Origin: JBBQDZ01 sp038237515
GTDB lineage: Bacteria > Actinomycetota > Thermoleophilia > Gaiellales > Gaiellaceae
Length of the DNA stretch: 64,000 nucleotides
Assembly (NCBI GenBank): GCA_038237515.1
Contig: JBBRYP010000015.1
Coordinates: 3,867 to 67,866 of the forward strand
Direction of reading: 5' to 3'
Positions within the stretch are counted from its first letter, which is position 1. Each line of letters begins with the position of its first letter. The position numbers were made by a program, and so were the translations under genes. Positions 39,887 to 48,476 of the stretch are shown here, piece by piece. The notes under the pieces were generated by a model. It did not search any database and was not told the origin of the DNA. It saw only the letters and a program-made list of their open reading frames with translations.

Positions 39887-42297
39887 GACTCGAGCAGGTT
39901 CGTCTCGACGGCGGGCGCCTCGGGTTCGCGCGGCACGCGGAAGGTCTTGATCTCGGACGGGCCGAAATCCGCTTCGATCCTCCGGCCCGCGACGGGGAGG
40001 TCGAACGTCGCGTGCACCGCCCGGCCGGCGGACTCGTAGGCGCGAACGACGAGCGAGCCATCGCGGTCCTCCGCCTCCTTGAGGACAGAGAGGACGACGG
40101 GACCGCCGCCGTCGGAGGCGTAGGAGGCCTTCCGGGGGAGAGGCCCGGGATGGTACGACTCGAGCAGGGCGAACGGAGGCTGGTTCAGCTCCGTAGCCAG
40201 GCGGACGGTGCCGGCGTCGCGCCAGTCACCGGCATGCGGGACGAGGCGGACGGTGAAGTCCTGGCGCCCCTGGTCCATGAACTCGTACGTCTCGGCGGCA
40301 ACGAGCTCGCGCGGCTCGTGCCACGCCCAGACCGGGCTGCGCACCGCGCTGATGCCGATGTCGCCGCCACGGACGTCGCAGCCGTGCTTCCCGTCGTTCA
40401 CCACGGAGAGGCCGCGCCCCGTGGCGGAGACGTCGATCCACGCCTGGCAAGGCTCCTCGTCGCCGCCCGCCGGGCGCTCCACGTAGCCGTAGGGGATCTC
40501 GAACGTGGCGCGGTCGGCGTTCACGCTCGTCGGGTAGCGGAGCTTCAGGAGCTTGAGCTGCTCACGCCAGTCGACCGCAATCCGCACGTCGACGTACCGC
40601 GCTTCGGCGCCCAGCACGTAGTCCTCCCGGAGCGTCGAGGCGCCGTACCGGCTCTCGACCCGCAGCACGGAGCGCACGGGCCCGGTCTCGACGAGACGTA
40701 CATCGCCGCACTCGAACTCGCCGAGCACGTCGTCGTAGGCGCGAACACGGTGGCCCCAGGTGTCCGAAGGGTCGTCCACGACGACGGAGTGCATCCGACC
40801 CGCAGCGGCGAGGTCGGCCCCGGTCGCCTTAACCACGAAGCGGGCGATCCGGCCGGTTGACGGATCGAGCTCGAGCAGGAGGTGTTCGTTCTCGAGCGTG
40901 GTCGCGCCCGCTGCGGCGCGCGGCGACGGCTCGCCCCCGGGATGGATCCGGTAGACGCGGTAGCCTAGAGCGGGTACGTCCGCCTGGAGCACGAGCCGCG
41001 CCCTCTCGCCGGTCAGAGCCGCCGTTCCGAGCGCGCGCTGCACTCGCACCACCGCGCCCTCGTCGTCGGTCATCCGCGGCTCCTCGTCCCTGTAGCCGGC
41101 GAACTCGAACTCGACGTCGGCACGCAGCGGCCACGGGTGCGGGTTGAAGACGACGAGCGGGGTCATCCGCTCCTCCGGCTCGATGTCGATTTGCCGCGCG
41201 ATCGACTGGACTGCGCGGTTGAAGCAGAGCGAGGCGAGCGACGACGCGTGGCCGATCTGATCGCGTGCGTCCTCGTAGGCAGGAGCGATCGACGTGCCGG
41301 CGAGCGTGTCGTGGAACTGGTTGAAGAGCAGCAGCTTCCACGCTTCGGTCAGCTCGGCGAGCGGGTACGGCTGGGCATCCAGCGCGGCGGCGACGGCGCA
41401 CCACTTCTCGGCGCGCTGGAGCAGGTTCTCCGCGCGCCGGTTCCACCGCTTGATCCCCGAGTGGGACGTGTAGCAGCCGACACCGTGGTGCTGGAGCTCC
41501 CCCGCCTGCACCGGCAGCCCCTCCGCGCAAGAGACGCTGTCGAAGAACCGGCGTGGGGAACTGAGCTCGATCCTCGGCAGGCAGTTGCTCGCCTGGAGGC
41601 GCACGATCGAATCGAGGTTCGCCCTCGTCGGGCCGCCGCCGTGGTTCCCCACGCCGTAGAAGACCATCAGCTCCTCGTGATCGGCCGGGAGCTGTGCGAG
41701 CGCCTTGTCGACGTGGTAGCCGAGATCCGCCCGCGGGGCGCAGTACTCGTGGGGAATCCGGTACGCGAGGACGCGCGAGCCGTCCGGCGACTCCCACCAG
41801 AAGGTCGGACCGGGCAGCGCCAGCTCGTGAGGGCCCGGCCGCAGGAACACGTAGGAGTCCATCCCGCTCTTGCGCAGGAACTGGGGGATCGTCGCGTTGT
41901 GTCCGAATGAGTCCACGTTCGCCCCGGTGGTCGCGGTGATCCCGAAGCGCTCGAGGAGGTAGCGCTGCCCGTAGAGCGCCTGGCGGACGAACGACTCTCC
42001 CGCGGGGATGTTGCAGTCGGGCTCGACCCACCAGCCGCCGATCACCTGCCAGCGGCCGTCGGAGATCCGCTCTCGGATCTGCTCGAACAGCTGGGGATCG
42101 GTCTCCTCGACCCACTGGAAGAAGACGACGGAGTCGGAGGTGAAGACGAAGTCGGGATACTCCTCCAGGCGGTCGATCGCCGAATGGAAGGTCGCGCGCA
42201 CCTCCTGGTAGCCCTCCGGCCACTGCCAGAGCCAGACCGGATCGATGTGAGCGTTGCCAACGAGATGCAGCAGGCGCCGCTTCGGGTCGCCGCTCAC
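39883..42297 (-). CDS. Alpha-mannosidase, GH38 family
   Basis: 804 residues. N-terminal zinc-binding barrel: GNAHIDPVWLWQWPEG (His and Asp), NVDSFGHNATIPQFL with the nucleophile Asp, FYGVGNHGGGPT, and LFNQFHDTLAGTS with the fourth zinc-ligand region. The C-terminal GH38 beta-sandwich domains follow (about 420-800). It releases alpha-linked mannose from oligosaccharides, in the cytoplasm because there is no signal peptide. GTG 42297 overlaps the SIS gene stop. Length and motifs are normal for the bacterial class II type. Confidence 0.93.
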   Translation of the reverse strand: MSGDPKRRLLHLVGNAHIDPVWLWQWPEGYQEVRATFHSAIDRLEEYPDFVFTSDSVVFFQWVEETDPQLFEQIRERISDGRWQVIGGWWVEPDCNIPAGESFVRQALYGQRYLLERFGITATTGANVDSFGHNATIPQFLRKSGMDSYVFLRPGPHELALPGPTFWWESPDGSRVLAYRIPHEYCAPRADLGYHVDKALAQLPADHEELMVFYGVGNHGGGPTRANLDSIVRLQASNCLPRIELSSPRRFFDSVSCAEGLPVQAGELQHHGVGCYTSHSGIKRWNRRAENLLQRAEKWCAVAAALDAQPYPLAELTEAWKLLLFNQFHDTLAGTSIAPAYEDARDQIGHASSLASLCFNRAVQSIARQIDIEPEERMTPLVVFNPHPWPLRADVEFEFAGYRDEEPRMTDDEGAVVRVQRALGTAALTGERARLVLQADVPALGYRVYRIHPGGEPSPRAAAGATTLENEHLLLELDPSTGRIARFVVKATGADLAAAGRMHSVVVDDPSDTWGHRVRAYDDVLGEFECGDVRLVETGPVRSVLRVESRYGASTLREDYVLGAEARYVDVRIAVDWREQLKLLKLRYPTSVNADRATFEIPYGYVERPAGGDEEPCQAWIDVSATGRGLSVVNDGKHGCDVRGGDIGISAVRSPVWAWHEPRELVAAETYEFMDQGRQDFTVRLVPHAGDWRDAGTVRLATELNQPPFALLESYHPGPLPRKASYASDGGGPVVLSVLKEAEDRDGSLVVRAYESAGRAVHATFDLPVAGRRIEADFGPSEIKTFRVPREPEAPAVETNLLES

Positions 42298-42872
42298 AGG
42301 CCCGGCGAACCTGCCGCCCACGCATCCACCTGCTCGACGACGAGATGGAGGAGCAGCAGGTGCATCTCCTGGACGCGAGCCGTGCTCGTCGAGGGCACGA
42401 GCAGGACGTGGTCGGCGTGGCCCGCGGCCGCGCCGCCCTCTCCACCCGCGAAGAGCACGGTCGTCGCGCCCCGCTCGCGGGCGGCTGCCAGGCCGTTGAC
42501 GATGTTCGCGGAGCGGCCGCTGGTGCTGAACGCGATCGCCACGTCGCCGTCCGACACGTGGGCCTGCACCTGACGAGCGAACAGGTCGTCGAAGGAGTAG
42601 TCGTTGCCGATGCACGTGAGCACCGACGGGTCGACGCTGAGCGCACTCGCCGGCAGGGGGCGCCGGTCCCGGAGGTACCGGCCGACGAGCTCGGCGGCGA
42701 GATGCTGCGCGTCGGCCGCGCTACCGCCGTTCCCGAACGTGAAGGCGCGCCCGCCGGCCTCGAAAGCAGAGATCAACCGCGCGGCCACCGCGTCGAGCGC
42801 CGGGAGCAGATCTTCGATCCGGGCGGCGAGGTCGAGGTGCTCCGCTATCGCCTCCGCGCGCGCCTCAGCCAT
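42294..42872 (-). CDS. SIS-domain phosphosugar isomerase (GmhA-like)
   Basis: 192 residues. FGNGGSAADAQHLAAELVGR, PSVLTCIGNDYSFDDLF, FSTSGRSANIVNGL and HLLLLHLVVEQVD (zinc/active-site His and Glu) match sedoheptulose-7-phosphate isomerase GmhA closely. In this locus, next to a ROK kinase, it more likely interconverts an aldose 6-phosphate and ketose 6-phosphate; heptose synthesis is not expected here. That is inference. The gene is separated from the ROK kinase by the MITE-like element. Confidence 0.85.
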   Translation of the reverse strand: MAEARAEAIAEHLDLAARIEDLLPALDAVAARLISAFEAGGRAFTFGNGGSAADAQHLAAELVGRYLRDRRPLPASALSVDPSVLTCIGNDYSFDDLFARQVQAHVSDGDVAIAFSTSGRSANIVNGLAAARERGATTVLFAGGEGGAAAGHADHVLLVPSTSTARVQEMHLLLLHLVVEQVDAWAAGSPGL

Positions 42873-42885
42873 GCGGCTGTATCAA

Positions 42886-43046
42886 GGGCCTGTCCGGAAA
42901 AGTGGCCACGGTGGATGACGCGCGGCAGCGTCTCGAGGCAAGGACGCAGGGAGCGTCGATCTGCAGGCATATCTGCGCGACCGAGGACGCCGCATCGAGG
43001 CGTGTGAAACCTGTCAGGCGCCCTGGTTCACCTTTTGGACAGGCCC
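42886..43046. mobile_element. 161-bp MITE-like element with terminal inverted repeats and TCAA target duplication
   Basis: Both ends begin GGGCCTGTCC (left end at 42886, right end reverse-complemented from 43046), a perfect 10-bp terminal inverted repeat extended imperfectly (GGAAAAGTGG versus AAAAGGTGAA). TCAA flanks the element on both sides (42882-42885 and 43047-43050), consistent with a 4-bp target duplication. It encodes no transposase. The right TCAA includes the stop codon of the ROK gene, so the element inserted exactly at that stop, between ROK and SIS, within an operon. Confidence 0.75.
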
Positions 43047-44075
43047 TCAAGCCGGAACCGCGCGGTCGTAAACGATCGCGGCCGCGCCGACCACGCCGCT
43101 GCGATCGCCGAGCGCGGCCCGCACGATTCGCGCCCCCGCTCCGGCAGGGCGCATCGCGCTCGCGGCGACCGACTCCCGGACCGGCCCCAGGAGCTGCTCT
43201 CCGGCCGTGCTCACCCCTCCGCCGACGACGACGAGCTCCGGCTCGAAGAGATTGACGATCGAGGTGAGGCCGCAGGCGAGCGCTTCGAGCGTGGCCTCCC
43301 AGACCGTGAGCGCGAGCGCATCCCCATCCCGGGCCGCGGCGGCGACATCGGCGGCGGTCAGCTCGTCCACGGCCGCCAGGGTCGACTCCTCGCCGGCACC
43401 GTCCGCTCCGGAGAGCGCCTCGCGTGCCCGTTCGACGATCGAGGTTCCCGAGACGTAGGCCTCAAGGCAACCGAGACGGCCGCAGCCGCGGCAGGGTCGC
43501 CCGTTGCAGTCGACGGTGACGTGGCCGAGCTCGCCGCCGTTTCCCATCGCGCCCCGATAGAGGGCGCCGTCGACGATCACGCCACCGCCCACCCCCGTCG
43601 AGATCGTGAGGTAGACCATGTGGCGCGTCCCGAAGCCGGCGCCGTAACGGTGCTCGCCGGCGGCGGCGGCCGTCGCGTCGTTCTCGAGGACTGCCGGCCG
43701 GCCAAAGGCCTGCTCGGCGAGCTCGATCACGGGGATGTCGCGCCAGCCCGGGAGGTGCGGCGGAGCGAGCAGAACGCCGCGCTCGGTGTCGAGAGGCCCT
43801 CCCGCCCCGATCCCGACCGCCCCGATCTCGGACCAGTCGAGGCTCGATGCGGCGACGGCCTGCCGCCCGAGCTCGAACAGCCGCTCGAGGCCCTGCTCGG
43901 GCCCTTTCGAGGCGTGGCTCGGCACGACGAGGAAGGAATGAACGCGCCCGGCGTCGACGACGCCGGCTGCGAGCTTCGTCCCGCCGATGTCGAGCGCGAG
44001 CACCGGACCGTGCCGCGGGGTCTCCGACCCGTCGGTGCCGAGCACCGACGGCGCACCCGCCGAAGTCGACGTCAA
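43047..44075 (-). CDS. ROK-family sugar kinase
   Basis: 342 residues. LALDIGGTKLAAGVV is the ATP phosphate-binding motif, ENDATAAAAGEHRYGAG carries the catalytic-base Asp region (END), STGVGGGVIVDG follows, and the ROK zinc motif is GHVTVDCNGRPCRGCGRLGC (CxCGxxGCxE type). It phosphorylates a hexose such as glucose, mannose or GlcNAc/ManNAc at C6. No N-terminal DNA-binding domain, so a kinase and not a ROK repressor. TTG 44075 overlaps the permease stop (TTGA); a GTG eleven codons later is an alternative. The stop codon abuts the MITE. Confidence 0.9.
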   Translation of the reverse strand: MTSTSAGAPSVLGTDGSETPRHGPVLALDIGGTKLAAGVVDAGRVHSFLVVPSHASKGPEQGLERLFELGRQAVAASSLDWSEIGAVGIGAGGPLDTERGVLLAPPHLPGWRDIPVIELAEQAFGRPAVLENDATAAAAGEHRYGAGFGTRHMVYLTISTGVGGGVIVDGALYRGAMGNGGELGHVTVDCNGRPCRGCGRLGCLEAYVSGTSIVERAREALSGADGAGEESTLAAVDELTAADVAAAARDGDALALTVWEATLEALACGLTSIVNLFEPELVVVGGGVSTAGEQLLGPVRESVAASAMRPAGAGARIVRAALGDRSGVVGAAAIVYDRAVPA

Positions 44076-44998
44076 CCCTTGCGCCCCTGGGTGGCGATGC
44101 CCTCCAGGAAGAAGCGCTGGAACACGCCGAAGATGACGATCATCGGGATCGTGGCGATCACCGTCGCGGCAATCACGATCTGCCAGTCGCCCTGGCCGCC
44201 GCCGCTCTGACCGAACGAGTCGAGGATCGTCTTCAGCCCGAGCGGCAGCGTGTAGAGAGCGCTGTCCCGCAGGTAGATCAGCGGGGTCATCAGGTCGAAC
44301 CACCGGGCCTGGAACTCGAAGATGAAGGTGACGATCAATGCCGGCTTGGCCAGCGGCAGGGCGATGCGCCAGAACATCGTGAAGTAGTTGTCGCCGTCGA
44401 CGCGCGCCGCCTCGAAGAGGTCCCGCGGGATCCCCAGGAAGAACTGGCGCTGCAGGAAGATGTAGAAGGCGCTGCCGAAGAGGTTCGGGACCCAGAGCGG
44501 GTACTGCGTGTTGATGAGCCCGAGCTTCCGCCAGATCAGGAAGACCGGGATCATCGTCACTGCCGGCGGCAGCATCATCGTCGCGAGCATCAAGCCGAAG
44601 AGCAGGTTCCTCCCCGGGAAGCGGAAGTACGCGAATCCGAAGGCCACCATCGCGCTCGAAAATGTCACGGCGAGCGCGGCCAGCACCCCGATCCACATGC
44701 TGTTGAAGAGCCACGTGAGCATCGGCGCGTCCGCGATGTTCCAGACGTCGACGTAGTTGGACGGATGGAACACCTTCGGGATCAGCCTGTTGTCGAAGAC
44801 GTCCGACTGCGGCTTGAGCGACGCGCTGATCGCCCAGATGAACGGGTAGACGAAGAGCACGGTGAGGCCGAGCAGGACGAGCAGGTAGAGCAGTCGCTTG
44901 AACCGGCGGACCTCGAACCGGGGCCACCGACCGGGAGCTTCCACCAGCACCGGCGGAGCGGGCGGGGCGGTGACGGAGCCGGTCTCGATCGCCGTCAC
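44072..44998 (-). CDS. Carbohydrate ABC transporter permease (MalG type)
   Basis: 308 residues. An N-terminal polar tail rich in Pro (about 1-35), then six hydrophobic segments and the EAA loop RDLFEAARVDGDNYFTMFWRI (with EAARVDG), typical of MalG/LacG-like inner-membrane components. It pairs with the next permease and the binding protein as a CUT1 importer for oligosaccharides. The ATPase is encoded apart, at 52067. GTG start overlaps the upstream permease stop. Confidence 0.9.
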   Translation of the reverse strand: MTAIETGSVTAPPAPPVLVEAPGRWPRFEVRRFKRLLYLLVLLGLTVLFVYPFIWAISASLKPQSDVFDNRLIPKVFHPSNYVDVWNIADAPMLTWLFNSMWIGVLAALAVTFSSAMVAFGFAYFRFPGRNLLFGLMLATMMLPPAVTMIPVFLIWRKLGLINTQYPLWVPNLFGSAFYIFLQRQFFLGIPRDLFEAARVDGDNYFTMFWRIALPLAKPALIVTFIFEFQARWFDLMTPLIYLRDSALYTLPLGLKTILDSFGQSGGGQGDWQIVIAATVIATIPMIVIFGVFQRFFLEGIATQGRKG

Positions 44999-45960
44999 GA
45001 GTTCTTCGCTCCCTGGTAGAAGACGAAGCGGTTGCTGACCTTCACCTGGACGAGCGTGATGATCATGATGATCACGAAGAGCAGCCACGCGAGCGCTGCG
45101 GCGTAGCCCATGTGGAAGAACTCGAAGGCCTGGCGGAACAGGTAGATCGCGTAGAAGAGCGCCGCCTCCGTCTGATTCGTCTTCGTCCCGGCTCCGAAGA
45201 AGGCCGTGTAGGCCTCGGTGAACGCCGTCAGGCCGGCGATCGTGAGGATGATGAACGTGAAGAAGAGGGCCGGGCTGATCATCGGCAACGTCACGTCGCG
45301 GAAGCGTCGCCATGGAGACGCCCCGTCCATCGACGCCGCCTCGTAGAGCTGCTGGGGCACCCCCTTCAGGGCCGCCAGGTAGATGACCATCGTTCCACCC
45401 ACCGACCAGAGCTGCATCAGCACGAGGCCGGGCTTCACCCAGCTCGGGTCGGTCGTCCAGAACGGCCCGGTGATCCCGATGAGCTCGAGCGCCCGGTTCA
45501 CGAGCCCGATCGCGCCGTTGAAGAGCAGCAGGTAGAGGATCGCAACTGCCACCGGCGGCGTGACCTGGGGCAGGTAGAAGACGGTCCGGAAGAAGCCGGC
45601 CGCCCGCCCGACGCGAAGCAGGATCATCGCCATCGCGAGCGCGAAGATCATCGTCCCCGGCACCATCATCACCGTGTAGACGAGCGTGTTCCGGAGCGCC
45701 GTCGTGACCTTCGGGTCGTGGAGCAGCTCCGAGTAGTTCGCGGATCCGACCCAGTTCGTCTGCTGAATGACGCTGTAGTCGGTGAAGGAGAGGATCAGGC
45801 TCGCGACCATCGGGCCGGCCGTGAAGACGACGAAGCCGAAGATCCAGGGCAGCAGGAACCCGTACGCAGCCCAGGTCTCCGGCTCGCGAAAGCCGGACGC
45901 CCAGCGCCGGACCCTCAGGAGAGGGCCCGGCGCTCGAGCGGTGATCGAGACGGTCGCCAC
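44995..45960 (-). CDS. Carbohydrate ABC transporter permease (MalF type)
   Basis: 321 residues. Six hydrophobic segments and the EAA loop QQLYEAASMDGASPWRRFRD, as in MalF-like CUT1 permeases, with YGFLLPWIFGFVVFTAGPM as the first helix. It forms the channel with the MalG-type subunit. Starts with GTG 22 bp after the binding-protein stop. Confidence 0.9.
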   Translation of the reverse strand: MATVSITARAPGPLLRVRRWASGFREPETWAAYGFLLPWIFGFVVFTAGPMVASLILSFTDYSVIQQTNWVGSANYSELLHDPKVTTALRNTLVYTVMMVPGTMIFALAMAMILLRVGRAAGFFRTVFYLPQVTPPVAVAILYLLLFNGAIGLVNRALELIGITGPFWTTDPSWVKPGLVLMQLWSVGGTMVIYLAALKGVPQQLYEAASMDGASPWRRFRDVTLPMISPALFFTFIILTIAGLTAFTEAYTAFFGAGTKTNQTEAALFYAIYLFRQAFEFFHMGYAAALAWLLFVIIMIITLVQVKVSNRFVFYQGAKNS

Positions 45961-45982
45961 GGCGCCTGAACCGCGGCTCGAC

Positions 45983-47311
45983 CTACTTCTTGGCCTTGTT
46001 GATCGCGGCCTGCGCCTCCTTCTGCGCCTGCTTCAGCGCCTGGGCGGGAGACTGCTTGCCGTCGAGGACGCGCTGGACGCCGTCCATCCAGGCCTGGTTG
46101 AACTCGGCACCCGCCGGCGAGGCCGGGACGGTGAAGGAGTACCGGTTGACCCGCACGAGGAGGTTGACCGCGTCGTCGAAGTCCTTGCGGCCCATCGGCT
46201 GGTAGATGTCCTGGTAGATCTTCAAGTCCGCTGCGGAGTTCGCGGTGTAGAGGCCGGTGAAGGGACGGTTCCGGCGCTTCTGGGCGTCGAAGCGAACCTT
46301 GGCCGCCGCCACCCAGCTGCTCGTGGCGGTGATCGTCTTCATCCAGGTGCACGCGAGGGCCTGGTTCTTCGCGCCCTTGGGGATCGCCCAGCCGCTCCCG
46401 CTGATGTAGTTGAGCGGCCCGCCCTTCTTGTTCGTGAACGGGAGCGCGGTGATGTTCACCTGCGGAGAGTTCTGCGCGAGCGTGCTGTAGTAGAAGCTCT
46501 CCATCGGCCACGCCCCGATCTCGTCCTCCGCAACCTGGTTCTTCGCGCCGAAGAAGTCCCACGTGTCGCGGAACGCCTTGAACGGGCCCCAGCCACCGTG
46601 GTCCTTGATCAGCGAGTACGCGAAGGCGAGCGCCTCGATCGCCTTCGGGCTGTCGAGCTGAGCTTTCAGCCCGTCCTTGCTCAGGATGTCGGCGCCGTTC
46701 GCCTTCACCCAGAGAGGGAAGAACTCGGGCAGCTTCGGATCGAAGCCGATGCGCGTGACCTTGCCGTTGTCGATCTTGAGGACCTTCTTGCTCGCCTGGC
46801 GGAGAGCGGCCCATTTCGTTGCGCTCATCGCCGAGGGCTGGAGACCGGCGGAGGCCATCACCTTGTCGTTGACGATGATGGTGCGCGGGTTCGTGAACTC
46901 CGGGATCGCGTAGACGGCGCCCTTGTACGTCACTTCCTGGAGCGCGGCCTTGCGGTACTGCGCCACGTCGATGTTCTGGCTCTTGATGCAGCTGGTCAGC
47001 GGCACCAGGGCACCCTTGGCCGCATACGAGGCGATCTTGAACCGGTCGAGGTAGATGACGTCCGGTACGTCACCCGAGGCCAGGGAGGCCAGGAACTGCT
47101 GGTCGTTGAACCCGCCTCGCGGGTTGTCGACACTGCCGCCGACGGCCGTCGTGGCCAGGTCGGCGCGGGTGTTGGCGATCTCGTCGCCGGGCCCGAATCC
47201 GTAAATCTTCAGCGTGGCGGAGGGCTTGGCCGTCGCCAGACCGGCCGCAACCATGAGAGAGAGCGCTGCCACGGCCAAGAGCAGCGTGCCCCACTTCCAA
47301 CGACCCAGCAT
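45983..47311 (-). CDS. Extracellular sugar-binding protein of the CUT1 importer
   Basis: 442 residues. Signal peptide: basic MLGRWKWG, hydrophobic LLLAVAALSLMVAAGLA, then a TAKPS cleavage region; no lipobox Cys. The mature protein follows the family 1 binding-protein plan (LKIYGFGPGDEIANTRADLA, FNDQQFLASLASGDVPDVIY and GSGWAIPKGAKNQALACTW). It ends with a Lys/Ala-rich helical tail (QAQKEAQAAINKAKK). It captures glycan fragments outside the cell. An ideal AGGAGG stands 6 nt before the ATG. First gene of the long leftward operon, controlled through the operator at 47353. Confidence 0.9.
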   Translation of the reverse strand: MLGRWKWGTLLLAVAALSLMVAAGLATAKPSATLKIYGFGPGDEIANTRADLATTAVGGSVDNPRGGFNDQQFLASLASGDVPDVIYLDRFKIASYAAKGALVPLTSCIKSQNIDVAQYRKAALQEVTYKGAVYAIPEFTNPRTIIVNDKVMASAGLQPSAMSATKWAALRQASKKVLKIDNGKVTRIGFDPKLPEFFPLWVKANGADILSKDGLKAQLDSPKAIEALAFAYSLIKDHGGWGPFKAFRDTWDFFGAKNQVAEDEIGAWPMESFYYSTLAQNSPQVNITALPFTNKKGGPLNYISGSGWAIPKGAKNQALACTWMKTITATSSWVAAAKVRFDAQKRRNRPFTGLYTANSAADLKIYQDIYQPMGRKDFDDAVNLLVRVNRYSFTVPASPAGAEFNQAWMDGVQRVLDGKQSPAQALKQAQKEAQAAINKAKK

Positions 47312-47352
47312 CTATGTCCTCCTGCGTGAGAGTGAGAGCCTCGTCTTCGGCA

Positions 47353-47387
47353 TGACAGCGTTACCACAGTCGACGAGCGGAAGTCAA
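47353..47387 (-). promoter_or_regulatory. LacI-family operator overlapping the importer promoter
   Basis: On the minus strand, TTGACT (47387-47382) is a -35 box. An 18-bp spacer follows, and TAACGC (47363-47358) could be the -10. The -10 lies inside TGGTAACGCTGTCA (47366-47353), a perfect match to the LacI/GalR consensus TGnnAnCGnTnnCA. It is 42 bp before the binding-protein ATG and next to the lacI-type gene. A second site of nearly the same sequence is at 52022. Confidence 0.75.
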
Positions 47388-47405
47388 GGAAAGGCTCTCG
47401 CCCGG

Positions 47406-48476
47406 CTACCGGGGTGGCGGCCCCGTCGACCGGCGGACGAGGAGCGAGGGCTGCAGGCACTCGATCGTCGGCGGGGCGGCCGGAGCCTCAAGCCGGCGCA
47501 GGAGCAGCTCGGCCGCGCTGCGCCCCATCTCGGCCATCGGCTGGGCGACCGTCGTGAGGCCGGGATCCACCATCTCCATCCAGGGCAGGTCGTCGAACGC
47601 GACGAGCGAGACGTCCCGCGGAATTCCGAGCCCCCTGCGGCGGAGGACGTGCCAGGCCTGCTCGGCCAGCAGGTTGTTCGCGGCGAAGATCGCCGTCGGG
47701 GCGGCATCACGCAGCAGCGCATGGATCAGGCGCTCCGCGCCGCGCGCGTGGAAGCCGATCGGGACGACGAGCCGCTCGTCGACGGCCACCGCGGCGTCGG
47801 CGTGGGCCGAGCGATAGCCGCGGAGGCGGCCTGCGTCGGTCGTCCACTCGGTGTCGGCCACGAGCAGTCCGATGCGGCGGTGCCCGAGGTCGAGGAGGTG
47901 CGCCGTCGCGTCGCGCGCGCCGCGCTCGTTGTCGATGACGACGGCGTCGCAGGGCAGGTTCGCGAGCCTCCTGTCCACCTCGACGACGGGGATGCCGTGC
48001 CGGGCCAGCAGCGGCGCCGCGTCGTAGTCGACCGGGGCCATGATCACGCCCGCCGCGCGGATCGCTGCGAAGGCGCGCGCGCCGGCCAGCTCCTCGGCCC
48101 GCTCGCTGTTGTCCGACAGGAGGAACATCTGGTAGTCGGCCTCCCTGAGCGTCTCCTCGACTCCTGCCGCGAGGAGGGCGTAGAACTGGTTGCCGAGATC
48201 GGACACGACGACGCCGATGACGCGGCTCGTTCGCTGCTTCAGCGTGCGCGCCGACGCGTTGGCGACGTATCCGAGCCGCTCAGCCGCCGCCACCAGGCGC
48301 TCGCGCGCGGGCGTCGAGACGTAGCCCCGCCCGCTGAGCGCGCGCGAGGCTGTCGAGGGCGAGGTGCCCGCCTCGCGAGCGATGTCCGCGAGCGTGACCG
48401 GGCGGCTCCGGAGCTCGTCGGAGGCTTCTCTGCCGACCGATCTCAGGCGCTCGAAGGGGATCGACTCCGCTTCCAT
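47406..48476 (-). CDS. LacI/GalR-family transcriptional repressor
   Basis: 356 residues from ATG 48476 (nine bases inside a possible GTG). Helix-turn-helix VTLADIAREAGTSPSTASRA and hinge helix with VANASARTLK, then the periplasmic-binding-type sensor domain from about residue 85 (VIGVVVSDLGNQFYA to the C-terminal FDDLPWMEMVDPGLTTV). About 25 residues precede the DNA-binding domain, longer than usual. It overlaps the end of the clan-D glycosidase gene by 34 bp. Two matching operators at 47353 and 52022 make it the likely local regulator, responding to a released sugar. Confidence 0.9.
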   Translation of the reverse strand: MEAESIPFERLRSVGREASDELRSRPVTLADIAREAGTSPSTASRALSGRGYVSTPARERLVAAAERLGYVANASARTLKQRTSRVIGVVVSDLGNQFYALLAAGVEETLREADYQMFLLSDNSERAEELAGARAFAAIRAAGVIMAPVDYDAAPLLARHGIPVVEVDRRLANLPCDAVVIDNERGARDATAHLLDLGHRRIGLLVADTEWTTDAGRLRGYRSAHADAAVAVDERLVVPIGFHARGAERLIHALLRDAAPTAIFAANNLLAEQAWHVLRRRGLGIPRDVSLVAFDDLPWMEMVDPGLTTVAQPMAEMGRSAAELLLRRLEAPAAPPTIECLQPSLLVRRSTGPPPR

